DNA from: Kaistella jeonii
GTDB lineage: Bacteria; Bacteroidota; Bacteroidia; Flavobacteriales; Weeksellaceae
Reading direction: 5' to 3'
NCBI RefSeq assembly: GCF_000812865.1
Contig: NZ_JSYL01000015.1
Coordinates: 1-56,940, forward strand
DNA: 56,940 nt
Numbering within the stretch: position 1 is the first letter of the stretch; every line of letters begins with the position of its first letter. The notes under the pieces were generated by a model. That model was not told the DNA's origin. It did no database searches and saw only the letters and a list, made by a program, of their open reading frames with translations. The position numbers were made by a program, and so were the translations under genes. This document shows, in pieces, positions 46,803 through 55,185 of the stretch.

Positions 46803-47026
46803 AATCAAATTTTACAAACTTTGTTTTTAGCATTTTCGATTAAAAATACGAGAGACAACGAAATTAAAATTGAATCAATGTCAAACGAAATATTAAGAGA
46901 CTTGAAGGGTGAAAACAATAATTCTGGAAAATTATATAGAACGCTTTTCAAAAGATTTATGTGAATTTAATAAACAATAAACCTTACGGTGTGAACCACT
47001 ATATATTCCTAAAACACTTTAAACAA

Positions 47027-47109
47027 TCCCCAATTTACTCCCTGATCTTAAAAACGGGGACTAAAATAATCAGGTTTCTTTAAATAATTAAATCTTGTCT
47101 TTAAAGAAA
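47027..47109 (+). promoter_or_regulatory. Pseudoknot-like element plus perfect 10-bp hairpin
   Basis: TCCCC (47027-47031) can pair with GGGGA (47056-47060), and CCTGAT (47041-47046) with ATCAGG (47069-47074). The order a-b-a'-b' is that of an H-type pseudoknot with loops of 8-9 bases. Immediately after, TTTCTTTAAA (47075-47084) and TTTAAAGAAA (47100-47109) form a perfect 10-bp stem with a 15-base loop. It could be an RNA structure at the end of the sigma transcript or a double operator before tssB. It matches no riboswitch known to me. Confidence 0.35.
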
Positions 47110-47171
47110 ATTATATTCACAATTTACAATATTCTACTTCCGAATTTTATATTATTTATTTTAAATTAAAA

Positions 47172-47204
47172 TTTGCCATTATTTAAAAAAAATATTTATC
47201 TTTA
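47172..47204 (+). promoter_or_regulatory. Candidate promoter of tssBC
   Basis: TTTG at 47172-47175 and TATCTTTA at 47197-47204 are separated by 21 bases, close to the Bacteroidota consensus TTTG / TAnnTTTG. The predicted start near 47211 leaves a leader of about 28 bases before the tssB ATG. Confidence 0.45.
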
Positions 47205-47238
47205 AACTTTAAGTAGTAACATTAAAAAAAATAAGATT

Positions 47239-47691
47239 ATGGCAATGTTTGATTATGGCGTTGGTGGTAACGAAGTAAAAGTTGACGCTAACGAAGCAAT
47301 AACACATATTCAGGAAAATAGATCTTTGATCGTAAGTAAACTTACAGAAGAAGAGCCTTTTGCGCCAGAAATAGTGAAGGGCTTAAAAACGGTAGAAGAT
47401 GTCTTCAGACATTTTAAACCTTCAGTTGGTGTACAGCATGAAACTGAAGATGGAACTATTGTAGATGAAGAGTTTAGATTTAATACTGTAGGTGATTTTA
47501 CACCAAAAAGTTTAACTCAAAATTCAGAATATCTAAAAAAATTGAGTGTTGAGCAGGAGCAATATAATAAGATTTTAAGACAACTAAAAAATAACAAAAT
47601 TTTGAAAAAGATTTTGACAGATGATGCTACCAGAAACGCACTGGTAGATGTTTTAAAAGACGTGGCAGGAGAATTGAAAAACGATAACTAA
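47239..47691 (+). CDS. tssB: Type VI secretion sheath small subunit TssB
   Basis: A 150-residue protein of the Bacteroidota (subtype iii) TssB type. M-F-D-Y-G-V-G-G-N-E-V at the start, E-D-V-F-R-H-F-K-P, V-G-D-F-T-P-K-S-L and a C-terminal helix with K-I-L-R-Q-L-K-N-N-K-I are the family landmarks. With TssC it builds the contractile cytoplasmic sheath that drives the Hcp tube. tssC follows after 6 bp. Confidence 0.9.
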   Translation: MAMFDYGVGGNEVKVDANEAITHIQENRSLIVSKLTEEEPFAPEIVKGLKTVEDVFRHFKPSVGVQHETEDGTIVDEEFRFNTVGDFTPKSLTQNSEYLKKLSVEQEQYNKILRQLKNNKILKKILTDDATRNALVDVLKDVAGELKNDN

Positions 47692-47697
47692 GTACAG

Positions 47698-49059
47698 ATG
47701 GAAAATAGTAAACAACAGGAAAGTCAAAAAGAACAAGGTCAACAGCAAGGGAAACCGCAACACAAGCAAAGTTCACTGGATGAATTAAATAAAGTTGGTG
47801 GTTTTAATTTTATTGAAACAGTTGTAGATGGCGTTGCCAATATGAATCCAACCCGAAAAGCGCGGAAAGAAATTTTTCTTAACGACAATAATAAAGGAAC
47901 AGAGCGAAAAGATTTATTACAAAAACTGAACTTATGGATTTCCCTCCTCGAAAGTGGAGATTCTGCTGATGTTATGGCAGAAGCTTGCAAAGATAAAGCA
48001 TTATCTGCAGAAAAAAATCTGAAAAGTAATCTTAAAAACACCTTAGACAGTGTTCGTGAAATGGAAACCAACTACAGAACGGTTGCCCAGTTTTACAAAA
48101 ATACAGAACTCGATAAAGTTGACAATGTAAGCATCGTAAATGCCTCCATGGATCAACTGACAGATCTAGATAATCCACTTTTTATAGAAGCAATTGGGGA
48201 CGAATTTAAACAAAATTATGACCGTTTAGATCTTCGTGACAGTTATTCTATTCTGGCTTTACCAGGATATTTAGGATCTAATAAAGTAGTGGAGAAGTGG
48301 GCAAAAATATGTAATGAGAATAAGGTGATGATGGTCACCGATTTTGCTAATCTTGATAAACCTGATGATGTTGTAGATCTTTTTCATTCTGCAAATCTTA
48401 CAGGTGGCGAACTGCACAGGAGTAATGTCATCATGACCACAAACTGGCTGGTTGGAAGAGGCAGAGCAGAAGAAGTTGGCGAAGAGGAAAATGTAGATCT
48501 TCCACCTTCAACCTCTTTGGCCGGAAAAATTCACAGAACTTTGATGTCGCAGGTCGCAGCAGGTAAGAAGCACGGTAACATTAATGAAGTAGATGCTGTA
48601 AAATTTGATTTGAAAAAAAGTGAAATTTCTCAACTTGAAAAAATGGGCTTGGTTCCTATGGTAAGCGAGTACGGAAAAATCATGGCATTCTCTGCGAAAA
48701 CATTATTTACAGGTGATAATATCGGTTTACAGACCTATTCTGTAGTGCGTGTTTTTGACTATGTGACTAAAGTGCTTTTAGATTTCTTAAATAGAAGAGC
48801 TTTTGAAAACTGGACGCCGAAAAATGAGGATGATCTTAGAAAACAGATCGTTACTTTCCTCGACGGTATCAAAGGTGCCGATAAATTAATCGAGAAATTT
48901 AAAATTGTGCGTTTTGAACAGGACAAAGTAAATAAAGACAGAGTTTGGTTAGATATTAGAATGACTCCTTACTTTCCGACCAAAAGTTTTGTTATAAAAC
49001 TTGATGGTCACAAAGGTGATGATGGTAACGAATGGGAATCTGAATACCAGCAGGAATAA
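47698..49059 (+). CDS. tssC: Type VI secretion sheath large subunit TssC
   Basis: A 453-residue sheath protein. A Gln-rich start (residues 1-25) leads to a conserved core with W-A-K-I-C-N-E-N-K-V-M-M-V-T-D-F, T-T-N-W-L-V-G-R-G and L-F-T-G-D-N-I-G-L-Q-T-Y, as in Bacteroidota TssC. The C-terminal M-T-P-Y-F-P-T-K-S-F-V-I-K-L is the sheath interface strand. Placed 6 bp after tssB and closed by a strong hairpin. Other core genes (tssF, G, H, K, the membrane complex) are not in the window. Confidence 0.9.
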   Translation: MENSKQQESQKEQGQQQGKPQHKQSSLDELNKVGGFNFIETVVDGVANMNPTRKARKEIFLNDNNKGTERKDLLQKLNLWISLLESGDSADVMAEACKDKALSAEKNLKSNLKNTLDSVREMETNYRTVAQFYKNTELDKVDNVSIVNASMDQLTDLDNPLFIEAIGDEFKQNYDRLDLRDSYSILALPGYLGSNKVVEKWAKICNENKVMMVTDFANLDKPDDVVDLFHSANLTGGELHRSNVIMTTNWLVGRGRAEEVGEEENVDLPPSTSLAGKIHRTLMSQVAAGKKHGNINEVDAVKFDLKKSEISQLEKMGLVPMVSEYGKIMAFSAKTLFTGDNIGLQTYSVVRVFDYVTKVLLDFLNRRAFENWTPKNEDDLRKQIVTFLDGIKGADKLIEKFKIVRFEQDKVNKDRVWLDIRMTPYFPTKSFVIKLDGHKGDDGNEWESEYQQE

Positions 49060-49083
49060 GTGTAAAATTTTACAATTTAATAT

Positions 49084-49114
49084 ATGGGATATATTTCTTC
49101 GGAGTGTATCCCAT
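49084..49114 (+). terminator. Intrinsic terminator after tssC
   Basis: ATGGGATA (49084-49091) and TATCCCAT (49107-49114) form an 8-bp stem that continues into a partly paired apex containing the stable CTTCGG tetraloop. A T-rich tract (TTTTATATGTTTATTTTTTT) follows. It separates the sheath pair from the effector unit that starts at 49215. Confidence 0.75.
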
Positions 49115-49214
49115 TTTATATGTTTATTTTTTTCTTTTAAATTTAATTTGATGGCTGGAATTTAAAATTAGAATTTATAAGTGTTAAATTAATTATTTAA
49201 TTAAAAATGTAGGA

Positions 49215-50195
49215 ATGAAGAAAGATGATTTAGGATTTATCAAACTAAAAATTGAAGGTGTTTTTAATCTTCAGCAGGTAGCCTCTGAATATAATCTCAC
49301 CAGTTTAGAATTGGTGACCTTTCATAATAGATTTTGTTCCATTGCAGAATTATTACCCATTTCTCTGCCAAAACATGTCGAGTATGTTTATTTACCAGCC
49401 CAAAATTTTCAGGTTCGAGAGGTGAGACTTCTGAAAAGTACCACCCTCAATTTACCAAAAAATGTTACGGTTAAAAAATATGGTGTTCTCATTAAATACT
49501 TACCAAAAGAACTGCAAATTCATTATCAGGTTAATGTAAAGCATAATTCGGAATTTGTAGAGATTACCAAAGAAAAAACCTATGTTAATGATCAGGAAAT
49601 TGATCAGACTGTTGAGCAGCTTTTTGAGAAAGCAGAACAGGCTTTGTACCCCATGCAGATTTCGACAGACCAAAGCGGACGGTTAGATCATATTTTAAAT
49701 AGTAAAACAATTGCCGACAATTGGAAAAAGGATTGTGAACCTAAATTAAGGGAATATTACCAATCTGATACCGCAGATAAAATTTTCCAGAAATTGGATG
49801 TAGCTTTTTCTGATTTAGATACAAAGCTGGAATTATTGAATAGAAATATTTTTTTCAAACTTTTTTTTCTGAACGTCTATCAAAATTATTCAAACGTCCT
49901 GAAAGAAGATTTCAAATCAATTTATTTTGCAAATCTTAAGGAAGACATCACGTTTAAGACAAAATACAACTTAGAAAAAGAATATACGACAGGTGATAAA
50001 ATTGCTTTAAACATCACCGGATACGAAGAGGAAAATATTTTTAATAAAGATAGAGAGAAGGGAAAATTAGATTTAGTTTACAAATTTCACAAAGAAACGC
50101 ATGAAATCTTTTCGATAATTGGTTTTATTTCCGCATTTGAAAAAAATGTGGAATATAAGATTATTTTTCAATTGTATGAATTGGAATATTCTTAG
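49215..50195 (+). CDS. T6SS-associated protein with LysM-like N-terminus (unrecognised)
   Basis: A 326-residue soluble protein not assigned to a named family. Residues 16-64 look like a diverged LysM unit: Q-Q-V-A-S-E-Y-N-L-T-S-L-E-L-V-T-F-H-N followed by L-P-I-S-L-P-K-H-V-E-Y-V-Y-L-P. The rest is charged, with a helical stretch near 130-235 and a beta-rich end. It stops 29 bp before the DUF4280 gene and is probably the first gene of the effector unit, where LysM-type proteins can act as adaptors between spike and cargo. The role is inferred from position only. Confidence 0.7.
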   Translation: MKKDDLGFIKLKIEGVFNLQQVASEYNLTSLELVTFHNRFCSIAELLPISLPKHVEYVYLPAQNFQVREVRLLKSTTLNLPKNVTVKKYGVLIKYLPKELQIHYQVNVKHNSEFVEITKEKTYVNDQEIDQTVEQLFEKAEQALYPMQISTDQSGRLDHILNSKTIADNWKKDCEPKLREYYQSDTADKIFQKLDVAFSDLDTKLELLNRNIFFKLFFLNVYQNYSNVLKEDFKSIYFANLKEDITFKTKYNLEKEYTTGDKIALNITGYEEENIFNKDREKGKLDLVYKFHKETHEIFSIIGFISAFEKNVEYKIIFQLYELEYS

Positions 50196-50224
50196 TAAAT
50201 TTAGGAATCTCTAAAAAACACAAA

Positions 50225-50719
50225 ATGAGTGAAAAACATTTAGTATGCCAAGGCGCCATTTGCAGTTGCAATTTCGGTACTGTTCCCGACAAGTTAAAAG
50301 TGCTCACGCAATCAAAGCGCTTCATCAATGATAAAGATGGAAGCACCAAATTGATGGCGACTAATATGGATATTGGAGCTGCTACTTTCGAAAAAAACAC
50401 TTTTGGTCCCTGCAAAATGCAACCGATTCCGGGAGGTGGTTATAAACCCTGCCAAATAATCGTCACTACCTGGACTGGTTTTTACGAGAAAATTACCTTG
50501 CAAGACAATAATGGAAAAGCGCTGCTGGAAGACAGCAAAGCAACCTGCCCGATTGGTGGACCTGATTGCATTAAAATCGATAACCACGGCCAAATTTCAG
50601 AAGTTTCTCAGCAAAATGTGGAGAATGCGGATAAGGAGGTGTTGGCGGAGTTGATGCCGTTCGTTGATTTGGGGGAGGAAGAAGAGGAATTGGCTGAAGA
50701 TGATTTGGTAAAACTTTAA
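50225..50719 (+). CDS. DUF4280 PAAR-like spike-tip protein
   Basis: A 164-residue protein of the DUF4280 family, a PAAR-like tip for T6SS spikes. V-C-Q-G-A-I-C-S-C-N-F-G near the start, F-G-P-C-K-M-Q-P-I-P-G-G-G-Y in the middle and T-C-P-I-G-G-P-D-C-I-K-I-D-N-H-G at the end of the core supply the Cys/His positions. The last ~40 residues form an acidic tail (E-E-E-E-E-L-A-E-D-D-L) that could dock an adaptor or cargo. It lies 10 bp before the lipase gene, as expected for a tip that carries this effector. Confidence 0.88.
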   Translation: MSEKHLVCQGAICSCNFGTVPDKLKVLTQSKRFINDKDGSTKLMATNMDIGAATFEKNTFGPCKMQPIPGGGYKPCQIIVTTWTGFYEKITLQDNNGKALLEDSKATCPIGGPDCIKIDNHGQISEVSQQNVENADKEVLAELMPFVDLGEEEEELAEDDLVKL

Positions 50720-50729
50720 AAGAATCCCT

Positions 50730-53078
50730 ATGAATATCACTGGTAATATACGTCCATTTGCAAATACGCAATATTCCTATACCTTAACTAATATTAAAGG
50801 AAAGGTCTCTGTGAAATTGTGGAAAATAGAGTATAATGGAAAAACTTTAAGTACGAATGTCATAGGAAGTTTTAAATTTCATCAAAACCTTGCGGGAAAG
50901 ACTGTAAAAATTATTGCAATTACCATTCAAAATAAAAAAGAAATTGCTTACAGTACCTTTCTAACAATCCTTGCTGGAAAACCGAAAGTAATTTCTTTAC
51001 AATGGCAGGATTCTAAAGGTAAACCCATAGGAAACAGAACTGTCAAATATTTAGACAAAGTTAAACTTGCAGTAAAAACAACTAATATTCCCGTTGGAGA
51101 TTCCTTAAAAGTTTCTGTATTTGAAGATGATACCACTGGAGACAGACCAATGGGAACTTATGATACCAGTGCCGTAAATGAAAATGGATTTGCATACCTT
51201 TATTTTAATCATCTCAGTTTATATCAAACAAAATTAAATGATAAAGATTGGATCGATGAAAGTGAACACGAATATTATGTAAAAATAGAATACAGAAATC
51301 ATATCTCGCAAACTGAAGAAAAAATTCAACTTACCGTTCATAATGAACTTAGCAAGTCATTAGATAAACCGCAAATTACAAATAAGCCTGTGGTAGTGGC
51401 TAAAGTGGAAACTACAGTAAAAACTCCCACAAATCCCGTTAATTTTACATTTGGAATTTTTATAGATGGTACGCTGAATAATATGTATAATACAGAATTA
51501 TATTATAAATTAAAAGGCAAGCAACAAACTAAAACTACAGGACTCAAAGCAAATGTAAATGCAGCCGGCATTTATGACGACCATGGCAGTCCAAAATTAA
51601 AAGACAGCAGTTATGAAAATGATCTTTCAAATCCTGCAATTCTTTTTAAAAATTACGACGAGAATCCAAGTTCAAAAATTTTTAAAATATATACTGAAGG
51701 CATCGGAACAAATTCTGCTCCGAAAGCACAGGGGACTGAACTTAGCGAAAAAGATTATAAGGGAGATGATTTGGCTGAAGGTCCAGGGTTTGGAATGGGA
51801 AGCGCAGGAATTACAGACAGGGTTCGGAAAAGTATTCGGGATACCGTAACAATGATAAAAAATCAAAAATTAAAAATTGGAAAGGACAGTGCCGGAAAAA
51901 TTACATTCGATGTTTTCGGATTCAGCCGCGGTGCTGCTGCCGCGCGCCATTTTGTACATGTTATTACTTGCGGTGCCTATAAGCCAAAAGTCAATTATAA
52001 TAAAGAAAGTGTTAGAGTTAAAGATCAATTTGGCTATTCCTTAGGAACAGAATACGCCACAAAATCAATGCCTGCATTCGGCTATTTGGGGCAACTTTTA
52101 GAAGAAGCTAATTTGCTAAGTCCCTCCACCACTATAGAGATCCGATTTGTGGGAATCTATGATACCGTACCGCACCATGGTCTTTTCCAAAGCAATGACG
52201 CCAAAGATTTAGGTTTAAATAATGTAAATAAAGCAAATTATGTAGTACATATTACCGCCGGCGACGAACACCGCGCCAATTTTGATCTGGTAGATATTTC
52301 CAGCGTAGCGAAAACCTCACCTGGTTCCGGAAAAAAAGGCGGTATAGAATTGTCTTTTCCTGGTGTACATTGTGATGTAGGAGGTTCATATGTGGAAGGC
52401 GACGGAGATAATCCGCCAAGGATTGATGTTGGGCGGAGTGAAAGCGGATTTGCTTCTTTAAAAAGTGAATTAATTAGTCAGGGATGGTTTAAAGAAAATG
52501 AACTTTCTGCTCATTTTTATGCTACAGGTATTTTATTAGCGGGAATTGCAGGTAAGTTTTATCGTTTGGAAGGCAAGCGCGCTCATCTTAGTAACCAGTA
52601 CAGTTTTATTCCACTTCACATTATGGCGCAGTTTTGTACCTTAAAAAATGCACCCATCAATAAAGTGGCAGTACAAAAAGCATATAACTTTAAAGAAAAT
52701 TCTACAAAAAACGGGATTATCGGAAACGTAGAATTTTTAAAAGGAATTAAAACAAAACTATGGGATTACAGTTTTAATGGAGGTTCACGCATTATTTTTT
52801 CTGAACCGAAAAAATATATAGAACCGCCCATAATTTATGGTAGTAATAGTCCTATGGCATCAGTGTATATCGCAGAAAGAAATCAACGGCAAATAGATGG
52901 TCAGGCAAGAATGAATGCAGAAGCGGATAAAAAAAATGAAAGTATAAAATTTTTACGAAATCATTATCTGCATTGGAATTCATCCTATGGCGATCCCAAA
53001 AAAGGTGCGGGCACATTTCTTTCAGGTAAGGATAAACCTAACATTGTTAACGGAAAAAGAAAAAGAGATGTACATTAA
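50730..53078 (+). CDS. DUF2235 (Tle1-like) lipase, probable T6SS effector
   Basis: A 782-residue protein. Residues 1-235 are two beta-sandwich-like domains that may bind the spike. The alpha/beta-hydrolase domain (DUF2235) starts at F-G-I-F-I-D-G-T-L-N-N (241-251). The predicted triad is S399 in G-F-S-R-G-A-A, D478 in F-V-G-I-Y-D-T-V and H547 in F-P-G-V-H-C-D-V-G-G. This is the fold of Tle1-type phospholipases delivered by T6SS. It follows a PAAR-like gene and overlaps by 11 bp the first of three probable immunity genes, supporting an effector role. Confidence 0.9.
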   Translation: MNITGNIRPFANTQYSYTLTNIKGKVSVKLWKIEYNGKTLSTNVIGSFKFHQNLAGKTVKIIAITIQNKKEIAYSTFLTILAGKPKVISLQWQDSKGKPIGNRTVKYLDKVKLAVKTTNIPVGDSLKVSVFEDDTTGDRPMGTYDTSAVNENGFAYLYFNHLSLYQTKLNDKDWIDESEHEYYVKIEYRNHISQTEEKIQLTVHNELSKSLDKPQITNKPVVVAKVETTVKTPTNPVNFTFGIFIDGTLNNMYNTELYYKLKGKQQTKTTGLKANVNAAGIYDDHGSPKLKDSSYENDLSNPAILFKNYDENPSSKIFKIYTEGIGTNSAPKAQGTELSEKDYKGDDLAEGPGFGMGSAGITDRVRKSIRDTVTMIKNQKLKIGKDSAGKITFDVFGFSRGAAAARHFVHVITCGAYKPKVNYNKESVRVKDQFGYSLGTEYATKSMPAFGYLGQLLEEANLLSPSTTIEIRFVGIYDTVPHHGLFQSNDAKDLGLNNVNKANYVVHITAGDEHRANFDLVDISSVAKTSPGSGKKGGIELSFPGVHCDVGGSYVEGDGDNPPRIDVGRSESGFASLKSELISQGWFKENELSAHFYATGILLAGIAGKFYRLEGKRAHLSNQYSFIPLHIMAQFCTLKNAPINKVAVQKAYNFKENSTKNGIIGNVEFLKGIKTKLWDYSFNGGSRIIFSEPKKYIEPPIIYGSNSPMASVYIAERNQRQIDGQARMNAEADKKNESIKFLRNHYLHWNSSYGDPKKGAGTFLSGKDKPNIVNGKRKRDVH

Positions 53079-54123
53079 AGTAAATATAATAGTTTTATTC
53101 TGCTTATTTCTGCAGATAAGCTGTAATAGTAAAGAAAATAATATGAATAATCAATCTGAAGAATTCCCCTACTCCGTCACTGTTTCTGCACCAGAAGAAT
53201 ATCCTGTCGAAGTACATGAAGGTTGGCTTTTAGATAAAGATAAAAAAATGATCTGCGGAATGCCCAAAGCCGGTATGGCAAAAGGTGGATTTCAATTTGA
53301 TGGCGCTGCAGCAGGACAAGGAGGTTCTTCCATTCCGTACCATATTAATCTAACTTATGTTGCCTACGCAGAAAAAAAATTCTATAGTGTAGAAGCAGAT
53401 CTACCAGCGGATAAAATACGGGCTGCATTTCGAAAAGGTTTTTTAGTAGAAAAAGTAACATCTGGAATTGAAAAAATAGATCTTATACATTCAACTTACG
53501 ATAAATTTACGGTGGCATTAGCTCCAGGAGGAGTAGTGGTGGTTTTTTTAGGCGGCAGTGACCGCATAGAAATTTGCCGGTTACAGGCAAAAGAAACCTA
53601 TGTAAAAGTAGATGATTTTTACCAAAATGCTGATAATGAAAATGAGGAACAATTTTTTAATTCTTGGTTTAAAATTGCAATTGCGGACAATATTCAAACT
53701 CAGATCAAACAAAATGGTATTCCATATAGTTTATGGGATCAATATCTTAAAAGATACAATTACCGCTTCACATTTCAGCCTTATGATGAAAATGATGTGA
53801 TTGTTACAGAAACAGACCGTTATTACAATGGCGAAGTAACTGGTTTTCTCCAACCTGAAGAAATCGCCAAAAAAGAATATAAAAATTTAAGTATCCCCTA
53901 TAATATCAAGTTTTACTTTAAAAAGTATTTCACAGAAATAGAATTCAACGATACAGAAATGCTCAATGTTTTTGATGAACTTCAGAATAAACATCCCGGG
54001 AAACCGATGGATATTTTAGTTGTGCCCACTTTTATGTATAATGATTTTAAACTCTCTGTAAAGTGTGAAGACGAAATTGTCCCCCTGACAAAATATAAGG
54101 TGAAAGGCGTTTGGGGCGGGTAA
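53068..54123 (+). CDS. DUF2931 lipoprotein 1, probable Tle immunity protein
   Basis: A 351-residue lipoprotein from the ATG at 53068, which overlaps the lipase stop by 11 bp; a frame from 52987 runs inside the lipase gene and is rejected. The signal peptide ends at lipobox L-Q-I-S-C19. The body has V-T-V-S-A-P-E-E-Y-P-V-E-V-H, L-T-Y-V-A-Y-A-E-K-K-F-Y and the end P-T-F-M-Y-N-D-F-K-L, as in DUF2931. Outer-membrane or periplasmic anchoring suits protection from a lipase that attacks phospholipids there. Nearly identical to the next copy except in a patch around residues 181-205. Confidence 0.85.
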   Translation: MYIKVNIIVLFCLFLQISCNSKENNMNNQSEEFPYSVTVSAPEEYPVEVHEGWLLDKDKKMICGMPKAGMAKGGFQFDGAAAGQGGSSIPYHINLTYVAYAEKKFYSVEADLPADKIRAAFRKGFLVEKVTSGIEKIDLIHSTYDKFTVALAPGGVVVVFLGGSDRIEICRLQAKETYVKVDDFYQNADNENEEQFFNSWFKIAIADNIQTQIKQNGIPYSLWDQYLKRYNYRFTFQPYDENDVIVTETDRYYNGEVTGFLQPEEIAKKEYKNLSIPYNIKFYFKKYFTEIEFNDTEMLNVFDELQNKHPGKPMDILVVPTFMYNDFKLSVKCEDEIVPLTKYKVKGVWGG

Positions 54124-54133
54124 GAATATTTTA

Positions 54134-55174
54134 ATGAAAAGATCTACTATCATCACATTACTATTATTTTTATTTCTGGCTTGTCAGGAAAAAAACATAA
54201 TTAAAAAAGATAATTTCTCCTATTCGGTGACGGTAAGTGCACCAGAAGAGTATCCTGTAGAAGTACATGAAGGTTGGCTTTTAGATAAAGATAGAAAAAT
54301 GATCTGCGGAATCCCCAAAGCCGGTATGGCAAAAGGTGGATTTCAATTTGATGGCGCTGCAGCAGCACAAGGAGGTTTTTCTATTCCATACCATATTAAT
54401 CTTACTTATGTTGCCTACGCAGAGAAAAAATTCTATAGTGTAGAAGCAGATCTACCAGCGGATAAAATTCGGGCTGCATTTCAAAAAGGATTTTTAGTAG
54501 AAAAAGTAATGTCTGGAAGTGAAAAAATAGATCTTGTGCATTCAACGTACGACAAATTTACAGTTGCATTGGCTCCGGGCGGTGTAGTGGTAGTTTTTTT
54601 AGGGGGAAGTAGCCGGACAGAAATTTGCCGTTTACAAGCTAAAGAAATTTTCGTTGATAGAAACGATTTTTATGATAATCCTCACGAAAGAACACAACAG
54701 GGTTTCTTTGATGAATTATTTAGAATTTCAGTTTCTGACAGTATTAAAACTCAAATAGAACAAAATGGGATTCCTTATGGTTTATGGGATCAATATCTTA
54801 AAAAATATAATTATCGCTTTACATTCCAGCCATATGATGATAATGATGTAATTGTTACGGAAACAGACCATTATTATAATGGAGAAGTTACCACATTTTT
54901 GCAACCTGAAGAAATTGCTAAAAAAGAATATAAAAATTTAAGTATTCCATATAATATCAAGTTTTACTTTAAAAAGTATTTTACAGAAATAGAATTCAAC
55001 GATACAGAAATGTTCAATGTTTTTGATGAATTGCAAAGTAAACATCCGGGTAAACCCATGGATATTTTAGTTGTGCCCACTTTTATGTATAATGATTTTA
55101 AACTCTCAGTGAAGTGTGAGGACGAAATTGTACCACTAACAAATTTTAAGGTAAAAGGAATTTGGGGCGGGTAA
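54134..55174 (+). CDS. DUF2931 lipoprotein 2, probable Tle immunity protein
   Basis: A 346-residue lipoprotein with lipobox F-L-A-C17, starting at ATG 54134. The first ~150 residues after the signal peptide and the last ~130 are almost the same as in copy 1. The stretch between, which begins E-I-F-V-D-R-N-D-F-Y-D-N-P-H-E, is clearly different from the E-T-Y-V-K-V-D-D-F-Y-Q-N-A stretch of copy 1. The signal peptides also differ. This points to tandem duplication with change focused on one surface. It lies 10 bp after copy 1. Confidence 0.85.
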   Translation: MKRSTIITLLLFLFLACQEKNIIKKDNFSYSVTVSAPEEYPVEVHEGWLLDKDRKMICGIPKAGMAKGGFQFDGAAAAQGGFSIPYHINLTYVAYAEKKFYSVEADLPADKIRAAFQKGFLVEKVMSGSEKIDLVHSTYDKFTVALAPGGVVVVFLGGSSRTEICRLQAKEIFVDRNDFYDNPHERTQQGFFDELFRISVSDSIKTQIEQNGIPYGLWDQYLKKYNYRFTFQPYDDNDVIVTETDHYYNGEVTTFLQPEEIAKKEYKNLSIPYNIKFYFKKYFTEIEFNDTEMFNVFDELQSKHPGKPMDILVVPTFMYNDFKLSVKCEDEIVPLTNFKVKGIWGG

Positions 55175-55185
55175 GAATTAATTAA

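Larger units (their letters stand above)
46803..47238. promoter_or_regulatory. Intergenic region between ECF sigma gene and tssB
   Basis: 436 bp without a convincing gene; a 28-codon frame at 46878-46964 is too short and patternless to call. The right half holds an unusual set of inverted repeats (47027-47109) and a Bacteroidota-type promoter (47172-47204), each listed separately. Confidence 0.5.

Noticed and set aside
46878..46964. A 28-codon frame after the sigma gene
   Set aside because: Too short, no hydrophobic or conserved pattern, and no clear ribosome binding site.
47027..47109. Known preQ1-type riboswitch
   Set aside because: The topology is H-type, but the conserved A-rich tail and loop sequences of that class are not present, and the element is about 130 bases before the start codon and upstream of the candidate promoter.
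52987..53067. Longer start for the first DUF2931 gene
   Set aside because: It lies inside the lipase gene and would bury the signal peptide; the ATG at 53068 puts the lipobox in place.
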